Shown piece after piece: positions 1 to 7,494 of a stretch of 13,121 nucleotides of DNA. The stretch is from Bremia lactucae (lineage: Eukaryota; Oomycota; Peronosporomycetes; Peronosporales; Peronosporaceae), in NCBI RefSeq assembly GCF_004359215.1, contig NC_090613.1, positions 3,156,139-3,169,259 of the forward strand, given 5' to 3'. The notes below the pieces were generated by a model, which saw nothing but the letters and a program-made list of their open reading frames with translations, searched no databases and was not told where the DNA came from. A program made the translations under genes and the position numbers. Every line of letters starts with the position of its first letter. The first letter of the stretch is position 1.

Positions 1-9
1 GGGGGATGG

Positions 10-40
10 TGTAACGGGCTAAAGTTGCCCTAATGTTACA
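10..40. repeat. Short inverted repeat TGTAACGGGC / GCCC-TAAT-GTTACA
   Basis: TGTAACGGGC (10-19) pairs with GCCC (27-30) and GTTACA (35-40), with a 4-nt bulge. The TGTAAC/GTTACA ends resemble LTR termini (TG...CA). Confidence 0.75.
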
Positions 41-44
41 CAGT

Positions 45-76
45 CCCCGTTAAGTACACTTGGTGTACTTAAGGGG
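45..76. repeat. Short inverted repeat, 14-bp arms
   Basis: CCCC plus TTAAGTACAC (45-48, 50-59) pairs with GTGTACTTAA plus GGGG (63-76). There is one unpaired G at 49 and a 3-nt loop. Confidence 0.85.
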
Positions 77-82
77 ATGGTC

Positions 83-103
83 AATTACTAAATAATAGTA
101 ATT
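83..103. repeat. Short inverted repeat AATTACTA / TAGTAATT
   Basis: Perfect 8-bp arms (83-90 and 96-103) with a 5-nt loop. Confidence 0.75.
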
Positions 104-149
104 AGACCCAGCACTCGGGTGTGGTGCACATTTGTGACCAACCTTGTGT

Positions 150-176
150 ATGTGATGCACATGGGTGCATTCACAT
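150..176. repeat. Short imperfect inverted repeat
   Basis: ATGTGATGCAC (150-160) pairs with GTGCATTCACAT (165-176), with one extra base in the right arm and a 4-nt loop. Confidence 0.6.
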
Positions 177-182
177 TAGGAG

Positions 183-203
183 GGATGACGCCCAGCGTCA
201 TCC
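183..203. repeat. Short inverted repeat GGATGACGC / GCGTCATCC
   Basis: Perfect 9-bp arms (183-191, 195-203) with loop CCA. Confidence 0.8.
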
Positions 204-208
204 GTTAC

Positions 209-235
209 GCGAGGTATCTAGAAAGATACGCTCGC
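209..235. repeat. Short inverted repeat GCGAG-GTATCT / AGATAC-CTCGC
   Basis: GCGAG plus GTATCT (209-219) pairs with AGATAC plus CTCGC (224-235), with one bulged G at 230 and a 4-nt loop. Confidence 0.75.
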
Positions 236-290
236 AATACATATCAAATGATGTCTATAGAGATAACATTTTAATTGGTAAAAATAGGTA

Positions 291-317
291 TTTATATTTA
301 ATTCAATTAAATATAAA
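291..317. repeat. AT-rich palindrome, 13-bp perfect arms
   Basis: TTTATATTTAATT (291-303) and AATTAAATATAAA (305-317) are perfect complements separated by one base. The palindrome abuts the left arm of the large inverted repeat and contains TATA-box-like sequence, so in an LTR reading it could hold the element's promoter; that is inference. Confidence 0.85.
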
Positions 318-617
318 TCAGTCTGAAAACTACTTTCTACTTGGTAAGTGCGCACGAGGAGACGGATTACCGCTCCCGTGACGACACTTAACCAGAGTAC
401 TTAGTGTGCTGGGTGAGGTCGCTTGCACGCCCACCACAACTACCTCACTGCACGCAAGAGAAGCATATTTGACCGCTTTCTCGCTGTGCTATGGTGTGTG
501 TCTAAGTAGAGCGTGGCCGCATTACGACGTGCCCGCCTACAGGTTAAGTGTCGTTACGGGAGTGGTAATCCGGCTCCTCGTGCGCACTTACCAAGTAGGA
601 AGTAGTTTTCAGACTGA
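318..617. repeat. Large inverted repeat, 76-bp arms (318-393 and 542-617)
   Basis: The left arm starts with TCAGTCTGAAAACTAC and the right arm ends with GTAGTTTTCAGACTGA. Aligning one arm to the reverse complement of the other gives 72 of 76 matches with no gaps, leaving four substitutions. The 148-bp spacer (394-541) has only weak internal pairing. Transcribed RNA would fold into a long near-perfect stem. Direct flanking repeats that would mark a simple insertion are not apparent. Confidence 0.9.
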
Positions 618-1615
618 CTTTTCTCGGGCCCGGTTGAGGGCAAATATAGCATTGCAATCAAAGTCTGTAGCACTACGAGCGATTCCATGAAGCTGCGTGT
701 TGGTCACGTGTTTGCTCATGACGCACAAAGCCTTCAAAGATTGCAACTGTTTGTCAAATCAGTCACTGTTTAACATCTCGATAGGCAGCGAGTGGCATTG
801 CTAACATATCGGATACTACCCACCTAGGCGTAAATTACCACCTCGCATGCATATAATTAGCCAATCATATTAAACTGAGGGGATTTCACCAAAAAAGCTG
901 AGGCCACCTAAAATTCTACCTTTATTAAGTTGAAATTATTACTCTGTTTTGAAATATATTCAAATATTACCTTATTAAATATATAGGAAAAAGAGGGATA
1001 AAAAATCAAACCGTTTTTGAGGAAAAACAATTGAATTTAAATTGCTTAATATAAAAAAATCATTTAATAAGCATCTACAAAAGTTTCAAAATATCACAAA
1101 TTGCAAGTGCTCAGCGCCGCATTACTCGATGCAGGAAGGGCTGCGATAGTATGCGGTTGCAACTCCAATTGTCGATAGGTCCATTCGTGCCTTGGTGCAC
1201 TTGGTGACGAATATAATCAAACATGTTATGGGTATACTATAAGAACCTCCCTTGAACAAATTATAAGGGTTTTTAATAAATAATTGTAACGGCAAATGTT
1301 GCAAAACTTTTCTACCCATCATCAGAGCATCCTTACCCACAAGACGGACAAGCTATCGATCAAGAGCATTCGTAGCTGCGGCATGCCAAATCACCTTCTT
1401 GTTTGAGATTGGCGTCCAAGTTGCTTGACGGCCGACACGGGTCAACAACGTAATATGTCAGGAAGAGAAGCCTTATTTGCCACTGCTTTTAAAACACCAT
1501 GCGTTGAGATTGGACCAATAAGCGTTTATTTACTTCACCGCTTCAGTACCAGAACTTGAAAGGTCCCAACAACAATATTACCATCAGTTTTTCATAAGAC
1601 CAAAAGTACATACTA
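618..1615. other. AT-rich stretch without a supported gene
   Basis: The sequence is strongly AT-rich around 890-1095. The only open frame is 72 codons on the minus strand at 1122-1340; it has no motif, and splice signals on either side do not connect it to a neighbour. The first part may still belong to the repeat element. The segment next to 1616 should hold the 3' UTR of the FYVE-SYLF gene; a possible AATAAA poly(A) signal on the minus strand lies at 1525-1530. Confidence 0.6.
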
Positions 1616-2801
1616 TTATAAGCCTACGAACCTTTCCATTGCCGCACAAATAATGCGATAGAGAGGTGCAGCAGCAACAGGTGGGGGCTCTACGCCTTCT
1701 AGTAGACTAGAGACCGTCACGGCTTTGCCATAAAATAAACGATTGATATCTGGCCTAGAAAGGATCACTGAACCTTCGAGAGATATGCCCGCAAAAAGGC
1801 CTTTTGAGTGCGAGTACGAATAACACGGGGTCATTTCCATATAGGTACTCGCCTCCAGCGCTCCAGAAGCCACACAACCGACAGGCCCCGCAGCAATCCC
1901 CAACTCTGCCCCAAGATTTACATGTCCCGAGGCACAAAAGGCATCAACAGATTGTTGTGTGTTCAGAATAATGACAAATTCAGTAATTTCTCCTCCGATC
2001 TGTGGTCCCCAGCCGACTCCAGCTGTGCCAATAGCTGACGGCGCGGACCATCTTCCGTCCGGCAATTTAGCGATCACAAGACCGCTTCCAAAGCGTCCAG
2101 AGAATACAAATCCCATTTTAATCACCGTTAGGAACTGACAATCAAATAGCAAGTCATTTGTATCAACAGCTTAATAAATCATCCTTGATTATATAAGTTT
2201 CATACGGCAATTCCTTTGGCGCGAACAAGCAATGGAAGTGGAAGTGATTGATCCTTGATAACACCTTGAGCTGTTAAATTCTTGACGCTGTACGTAGCTT
2301 TACGAATCTCATCTTGCAATGAAAACGAGTACGGGCTATTAAAATGACTTTGAGGTCCAGACTCTACGACCTCTATCTGCTGCACAGCGTAGCTCATAGC
2401 CGAACCTATATGCATCACCACTGTCACATATTGCTTTCGATCAAAATGCATGCAACGTACGTAGCTCTTTCTGCTCCGGCTCCAAGCGCGTGTAGCATTC
2501 ATTGCACACACGCTGCGGTTTATGTGCATTAACAGCCAAATATTTTCGCTCCGGGTCAGCAAGAATAAGATGTTCGCGGATAAGGCTGCATTGCGGGGTG
2601 CAAAGCTCACAAAAGACGTGGCCACAGTAGCTGTAGACAGCTAGTTAGTTCGCCAGAACGTACGACAAGAAGAAAAAGAGGACATACATACCGGCAGTGA
2701 TGTTTCCGGCGCAACCAATCGAAAAGCAGCTGGCAGCTGTAGCACACGCTCACCTCGGCGTCGGAAATCCAACGCACTGTAGTTGCCTCACTCAGATACA
2801 T
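1616..2801 (-). CDS. FYVE-SYLF domain protein (CFS1/SH3YL1-like), four exons
   Basis: Exons by hand: 2801-2692, 2630-2461, 2405-2206 and 2134-1616; three GT-AG introns (61, 55, 71 nt); 332 aa. Residues 11-85 form a complete FYVE zinc finger: WISD, then RRKHHCR at 31-37, PQRVC, and all eight cysteines (20, 23, 36, 39, 44, 47, 79, 82). Residues about 120-325 form a SYLF (DUF500/Ysc84) domain with LPDGRWSAPSAIGTAG, QIGGEITEFVIILNT and SYSHSKGLFAGISLEGS. FYVE fingers bind PtdIns3P on endosomes and SYLF domains bind acidic lipids; plant CFS1 has the same pairing and acts in endosome and autophagy traffic, so an endosomal role is inferred. The FYVE loop between C47 and C79 is long. An 88-nt version of intron 2, with acceptor at 2372, is also in phase. 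The last codons (RFVGL) could instead be intron read-through. No SH3 domain is seen. Confidence 0.88.
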
Positions 2802-2871
2802 CACGAGAAAAATTTGGAACACAAAAGTGGTTAAACAATTATTGTAGAATGTGACATATATTTAACAAAAC

Positions 2872-3829
2872 TTATTTTTGAGATGAGCTCAACGACATAC
2901 TAGCGCGGTCAATATCTCTATTGCGTGCCGATATGGATGTACTCGTTGCTGACCGTTTGCCCAGTCCCATTAGAAGCTCCGCCGAGAGTTGGTCTGACTG
3001 ATCGTGCCGTGATTCATCTTGACTTAAGCGAAGTAGTTTAGTCACCGCTACGATTGCCCGCACATTATTTCCTTGTAAATAATACTATAAAATGCTGAGA
3101 GCATATGCAATACACACCTTCTTCCTCTCTATTGCCACTGGTTGTGTCAACGCAGTTGTGAAGCCGCTTAGATCGAGGCGTTTTTAGTAAGTCTTGCTGC
3201 AAACGCCGATTTAAATCTTTTCCTACCAAGTTATCTAAATTCGTCGTTGCAGATGCCGCAATAGTCGCTTCTGTCTTGTTATATTCTCGTTCCTCCTTAA
3301 TTTGCAACGGCAATGTCTCACTACACGCGAGGGTTTTTCCTCCATTAAACACTGTATGTACTTTATCTTTTCCTTCACTATTGTATTCATGTAACGCCGA
3401 CGCTCGATGCGGACTGTGTCGCTGCATATCATCATCGGCGCACTGATGCGCTGAACTCAGAAGCGCTATTACAAAATTGTTATGTAGGTCTGCAAAAGCA
3501 AGCATGTAAGAACTAAAATTACCACCGCACAGCAGAAACTAAGCTGCCAAGTTACATTTGTGGGGTCCCAAAAGCTCCTCAATCAGCTCGTGAAATTCCG
3601 AAAGCGACATCTGAGCAAGCATAAAGAGCTGGAACGATTGCCAATAGCTTTTCCAAGCATCAACGCTTTGGCGTTGCAGGCGGTGAAACAATTGCAACTT
3701 GAGCTTCTGCACTGTTGACGGTGGCTCAACCATGTTGCGAACAGATTTGACTTTATGTACAACTAGTGTGGCGTGCAAATTAATTGGGAAGTAGGACGCG
3801 ATGGACGCCGGACTCCCGCCTGCGCGCAT
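2872..3829 (-). CDS. TADA1: SAGA coactivator subunit Ada1/TADA1-like, three exons
   Basis: Exons: 3829-3556, 3489-3118 and 3071-2872; introns of 66 and 46 nt; 281 aa. Starting instead at the internal ATG at 3733 gives 249 aa, and the family domain begins only after that point. Counted from the internal start, residues 11-70 match the SAGA-Tad1 pattern: LKLQLF, a KSYW pair, MSLSEFHEL, EELLG, and then LHNNFVIALL. The joint that forms PHK-Y-LHNNF uses donor GTAACT and acceptor TTTGCAG, with phases that agree. The rest is hydrophilic and poorly conserved, and I cannot place the histone-fold-like C-terminal part of the human protein with confidence. Ada1 scaffolds the SAGA histone acetyltransferase complex in the nucleus. 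The 46-nt second intron is short and is the weakest point. The gene ends 70 bp upstream of the FYVE-SYLF start on the same strand. Confidence 0.65.
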
Positions 3830-4108
3830 TTTACTCCAAGCATAACCCAGCTAATGACCAAAATATGTGAATGCTGAGCTTTTAAGACAAATGCTAATAC
3901 TGCTGCCCCTCACTGCTAGATGTAGCGCTCAAATTGCCTATTTTCCCTCCTGCTTTATCACTGCAGGCACCGGATCTTATATCTGCGGGCGAATATGCAA
4001 ATGAAGGAGCCAAGACTGAGACAATAGGTCGTACAAGCTACGCCAATGCCACAAATCGGGAAGATTTTAAGCCACACTTGCAGCACAAAGAAACACATAA
4101 TCTGTTAG
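3830..4108. promoter_or_regulatory. Divergent intergenic region between the TADA1-like and LSM11-like genes
   Basis: These 279 bp separate a minus-strand start (3829) from a plus-strand gene, so both promoters should lie here. On the minus strand, 3857-3886 reads roughly GCTCAGCATTCACATATTTT, loosely like the oomycete initiator plus flanking element (TCA-Inr followed by CAWTTT). This is a weak match. The first exon of the plus-strand gene may also lie within this stretch but could not be located. Confidence 0.3.
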
Positions 4109-5025
4109 ATATCTGCTCGACTCAATTTGGCGCTTTGAAATCTCTTTAGACTCCAAAGTATGTTTTGACGCTGCCGGTGTCGATGGCCCATCCATTGGAC
4201 TTCATTCAGAAGTGTCACCACTTGAAACGTCAGTAAAGCTACGAGTGCTGTAAGCTGGAGGCGACGTTAGGGACTACTACTACATCGTAGTTACCTTAGT
4301 CCGACGTGAATAGACAGGCTATTGTGTCAAGGATAAAGAAGTTAGCAGCTGAAACGAAACCAATTGCAATAAAACCGAATTTAGCTCCTACGGTGCCGTC
4401 GCTTTTTGATCAACTAGCAGGTAATAGACACTCGTCATTGAATCAAACTTGTTTGTTATTCCCGTAGTTTTTGTGAAAAGACACTGCATTAGACGGTCCT
4501 CTACGACTGCTTTGCCGTTGCTTTCTTGAACGGCGGAGAGTGACTGCCGTGATTCGTCGGATAAGTAGCGTGTGGGGACGTACTCGGGTAACTTAAAAGC
4601 ATTTGATAAGCACGAGAATATCGTGCTCCTTGACGTGACTCAAGAAGAAATCCTACTTATTATGCACAAAAATCTGTCTCGAGAGGTGAAGGAGAGAAAA
4701 CGACAAGTGAGTAATGCAGTCTTTTCAGCAGCCGATCGGCGGCGCAATTGTCGAGTATCTGGTGCTGAGTTCAATCACTGCAAGGTTTTAAGCACTTTTG
4801 AATTGAGATGGGTTCACCAGCGATAATTTTGTTATGTTTGTGAAAGCCAAGTTTGACTTCTCTTCAAAAATCGTTCAATCGAGTGTGTATTGTTGCGGAT
4901 TTGGTCACACATATTCACGACTAGTCACTGAAGTGTCGGCAATAGCACTGATCGAGATGATGTTGTCACCACAAATAAAAAAATGCTTAATGTCCTCATG
5001 TCTAATTCCATCGGACCTTATGTAG
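4109..5025 (+). CDS. LSM11-like Sm-domain gene, 5' end unresolved, with one apparent frameshift
   Basis: Supported exons: 4109-4249, 4314-4420, 4481 to about 4706, and a 3' part ending at 5025. Introns 4250-4313 (GTAAGC...ATAG) and 4421-4480 keep phase and join otherwise unrelated frames. The joined sequence reads PSLFDQLAD, GPLRLLCRCFLERRRVTAVI, then GTYSGNLKAFDKHENIVLLD, which is an Sm1 motif closest to Lsm11 (RG..G.L.AFDK..N..L.DV), with a Lsm11-like N-terminal extension. Between RISSV and GTYSG the frame slips by one base at a four-G run (4574-4577); five Gs would restore it. NFVMFVKAK at 4825-4851 looks like the Sm2 strand. Joining it requires intron 4755-4820 and a very short intron ending at 4728 (22 or 43 nt). 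Lsm11 is a U7 snRNP core protein in histone mRNA 3' processing. It is either a recently broken gene or a sequence error. SmD2 is a less likely alternative. Confidence 0.5.
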
Positions 5026-5260
5026 AATAATAAAGCTAAATAATTCTAATAGATAGGTCTATGCTCTCTCAAATAAATGACCTTTTGCAACGTCAGCGAC
5101 CGATCGCATGTCTCAACCAGAATAAATTAGCAAAATAATATTTTTATGAGTGAAAAACATTGCGATGGTTCAAGATATGGCTACAGCTTTATGACCTTTT
5201 TGTGGTGAACATAAATTTATCACTGGCACAATACATCTGCAAAGTTTAGCCGTGAAAAGC
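5026..5260. promoter_or_regulatory. Intergenic region upstream of the C9orf85-like gene
   Basis: 235 bp, AT-rich (AATAATATTTTTATGAG near 5134). It presumably contains the terminator of the LSM11-like gene and the promoter of the next one. I see no clear TATA or initiator element. Confidence 0.3.
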
Positions 5261-5968
5261 ATGAGCTCGCAGCGTGGTAATGTAAAAAAACGAGCACCCA
5301 AGCACCAGAATGCATTTGCATTCAAACACAACCCGAAGTCCAAGAAGACGGAGCGTATTTTATCGATGCCCATACACGGGCTCTGCGAGAAATGCCGCAA
5401 GCAAATCGAGTGGCGCAAGAAATACCGCAAGTATAAACCGCTCTCGCAGCCAGGCTCATGGTGTGTCCAACTCGTAGCAGTGATTCGGCATCACTGCAGT
5501 ACGATTATTCATTATACTGATTACTACTATTTGCAGCATTTACTGTCACCAGAAGGCGGTGACGTCCGCGTATCATGCCTCTTGTGACGTCTGTGCCAAG
5601 GTAATTAAACTTCATTATTTTGTCGAGCTTTGCAACAAAATTGTATCGAATAACGGTCGTTGTTGTATATTCTCAGGAGCGCAATATCTGTGCCAAGTGT
5701 TGCTTGGCCAAAGACATTGTGGCGAGGTGCGCGATTGGTGTTGTGGTTGATTGTTTGGTAGCAGCTAATTCGTGATTCTGTCCGTGTGGTACTTAGTCAG
5801 CAAGAGCTAATCGCAATGCATGAAACAAAAGAACGGGATGTCGACAATACGCTTGAAGGTTTGCGCGAACGCGACCGTCGAGCGTTCCTGCGCAAAATGG
5901 ACAAGGAGAAGGAGATGATCATGAATGGAGATAGTGTCCCGAACGAGTCAGAGGATGAAGACATGTAG
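5261..5968 (+). CDS. C9orf85/DUF2039-family zinc-ribbon protein, four exons
   Basis: Exons 5261-5460, 5537-5600, 5677-5726 and 5797-5968 are separated by GT-AG introns of 76, 76 and 70 nt and give 161 aa. The N-terminus MSSQRGNVKKRAPKHQNAFA matches the family signature (MSSQ.GN....KHQN.F.F). It is followed by LCEKCRKQIEWR.KY.KYKPLS, as in the human protein. Four CxxC pairs lie at residues 42/45, 67/70, 83/86 and 93/96, enough for two zinc sites. C67 is created across intron 1, which supports that splice. The tail is highly charged and ends in SEDEDM. The family is widespread in eukaryotes but has no established function that I know of. ATG 5261 is chosen because homologues begin MSSQ; the only upstream in-frame codon that could start is a GTG. 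Confidence 0.9.
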
Positions 5969-5985
5969 TCAGGTCATTTTTGACC

Positions 5986-5991
5986 AATAAA
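5986..5991 (+). terminator. Poly(A) signal AATAAA of the C9orf85-like gene
   Basis: A canonical AATAAA 18 nt after the stop codon and 27 nt before the next ATG. In this 49-bp gap it is the only recognisable 3'-end signal, so cleavage probably falls at or inside the 5' end of the channel gene. Confidence 0.5.
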
Positions 5992-6017
5992 AACGTCAAT
6001 AGAAACATTATATCATA

Positions 6018-7473
6018 ATGTCCTCGACGCAAGTCGCATGGGACACATGGTGGCGTACGACCAAGAGTGGGAGCTTTCGCACCTATGTGTCCATTGTGCT
6101 GTTTTTCCTTTCGACTGTCTTAGCTAATCCCATTGCTCGCTGTGTTTTCTGGATCGTACGCAAAGCGTGCCCTAAGAAATGGATGTAAGAAACCCTTTGG
6201 AACGCCTTGAATGTTTTATTAATGTCATTTGCTGCGTGCTCCCGAGCATCGCAGATGGCCCGATGATGCTCGACGAATGATGATGTGGCAAACGTCGCTT
6301 GTATGTCGCGTTGGCCTGCTGTGGATAGCGGTTGTTGTGTCAAGGTTATCGCTGCTACTGTACGAGCTGCCGGCGTTGCTCTTTGGGGCGTGCTTTATGA
6401 TTTGGCTCGATGCTGGCGGCAATGTGTTGCGAGAAGTCATTGTACGCCAAGGAGTGGTTGGGTACAAAAATGATGAAAAAGCTGGCCGCATGACGCTATT
6501 GTACGAGGGCAGTACGCTCGCGAAGATGCTGCTGCTCGTACTAATCATCTACACGTACTACGTGGCGCCTCGAATTGAAGACTCGAACGAGTTAAGGCTA
6601 TTGTTTTCAGTGGGATTTTTCGTGTCTATTGCACTGGGTGCCTTGCCATTGGTACCGCCGAAAAAGATGCAATTATGTGCTAATCCTATTAATGTTAAAT
6701 TGTTGCTCTGTAGCTTCGCAATATTATGGGAGCTCACTACATGTTTCTTGCCAATATGCTGCATCTTGACTCACGAATTTATTTACACGGCTCCAAAAAG
6801 GGAATAATCTGTGATGCACCGCTTGGATTTATTGTACTCGCGACTCCAGATAACACAAAGACCTATATACCAGCGGGTGGCACAGTAAGCAACACCATGG
6901 AAGTATTTCACACTTTTCTATGGCCACTGCGACTCGATGTTCATGTGGCAGCAAATGTCTCGACAAAGCGCATTCGTGAGTTGATACAAGATCTGGACCA
7001 GCTGCTCTTTTGGGACCCTGTGGTTGTCCTTGCACCCGATGGAAGTGCGACGTTGGATGTTCGAAGAACGTCCTCGGTCGTCTCGGCATCGTCCCCACGT
7101 GAACGCCACAGCGCTCTCGGATATGCTGAAGCATCTGAATTCAGAACCAAGTTGTTGTTTGATGAGAACCAGCAAGAAATGGATCGAATCGTTCGACGTG
7201 CACGAGGCAATGAAGGCTATATTGCGCTAGAGCCTAATAAACGATGGGTCGTCCAGTTACGGACATTTGTGCAAGCAAAGCAAAAGATTCACTTTCGTCA
7301 AGTTCGAGCTGCAGTGAGTGAAATGAATCATTAAGGCATCGAAAGCCATATTAATTAGGCTCTATACTCTTTGGTATGCACAGTATGTTGAAGCCATTAC
7401 CAAGTTAATGGAGAAGCAAGGAACAGCAATTGGATCGCGAGTTGCTGCTGCTGAGCCTTTGCGTGTTGACTGA
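6018..7473 (+). CDS. MscS-like mechanosensitive ion channel, four exons
   Basis: Exons 6018-6184, 6255-6651, 6714-7313 and 7384-7473 with introns of 70, 62 and 70 nt give 417 aa. The protein has hydrophobic segments at about residues 22-47, 69-92, 94-107, 143-160 and 170-188. The last runs into a pore-lining-helix-like stretch (ALGALPLLRNIMGAHYMFLA) created exactly across intron 2. The MscS beta domain follows: DSRIYLHGSKKGII, then TPDNTKTYIPAGGTVSN, comparable to the family's GD.I......G.V and Y/VIPN....N signatures, with Ala in place of the usual Asn. Exon 4 adds YVEAITKLMEKQGTAIG, like the C-terminal helix of MscS proteins. Such channels release osmolytes or ions under membrane tension; the compartment here is unknown and no clear signal peptide is seen. 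Without introns 2 and 3 the region would look like two unrelated overlapping frames. Confidence 0.78.
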
Positions 7474-7494
7474 AGTGATAACTGGTGCTGAGCT
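7474..7494. other. 21-bp gap between convergent stop codons
   Basis: The channel gene (plus) stops at 7473 and the HPS3-like gene (minus) stops at 7495. No AATAAA lies between them, so the two 3' UTRs must overlap the opposite coding sequence. Confidence 0.65.

Larger units (their letters stand above)
1..617. mobile_element. Hairpin-rich repetitive element, possible 3' LTR or foldback element (partial)
   Basis: The stretch is built almost entirely of inverted repeats and has no convincing coding sequence. It opens with a purine run (GGGGGATGG) immediately followed by TGTAAC at 10-15, which pairs with GTTACA at 35-40. A polypurine tract next to a TG-starting end is what the 3' LTR junction of a retrotransposon looks like, so the window may start exactly there. 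The motif GGGGATGGT recurs at 2-10 and 73-81. No second LTR copy, reverse transcriptase or target duplication is visible, and the right boundary is uncertain; I end it at the large inverted repeat. A foldback or MITE-type element is the main alternative. Confidence 0.5.

Noticed and set aside
121..690. Two open frames (86 and 94 codons) on the plus strand
   Set aside because: They lie inside the hairpin-rich repeat, have no protein motifs, and the second runs through an arm of the large inverted repeat.
134..707. GTGACCAAC (134-142) and GTTGGTCAC (699-707) as terminal inverted repeats of the left element
   Set aside because: Only 9 bp match and the flanks do not extend it or show a target duplication, so chance is likely.
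1122..1340. Minus-strand 72-codon frame
   Set aside because: Low-complexity AT-rich context, no motif, and no splice link to the FYVE-SYLF gene.
4834..5025. An independent small protein starting MFVKAKF
   Set aside because: The preceding bases read DNFVMFVKAK, fitting an Sm2 strand, so it is better seen as the last exon of the LSM11-like gene.
6229..6807. A separate 192-residue membrane protein
   Set aside because: Its first codons are intron and its last 52 run past a GT...AG intron (6652-6713); splicing there rebuilds a continuous MscS pore helix and beta domain.
6726..7334. A separate 202-residue protein starting at ATG 6726
   Set aside because: It is the in-phase continuation of the channel gene, and its end (VSEMNH) is read-through of a GTGAGT intron.
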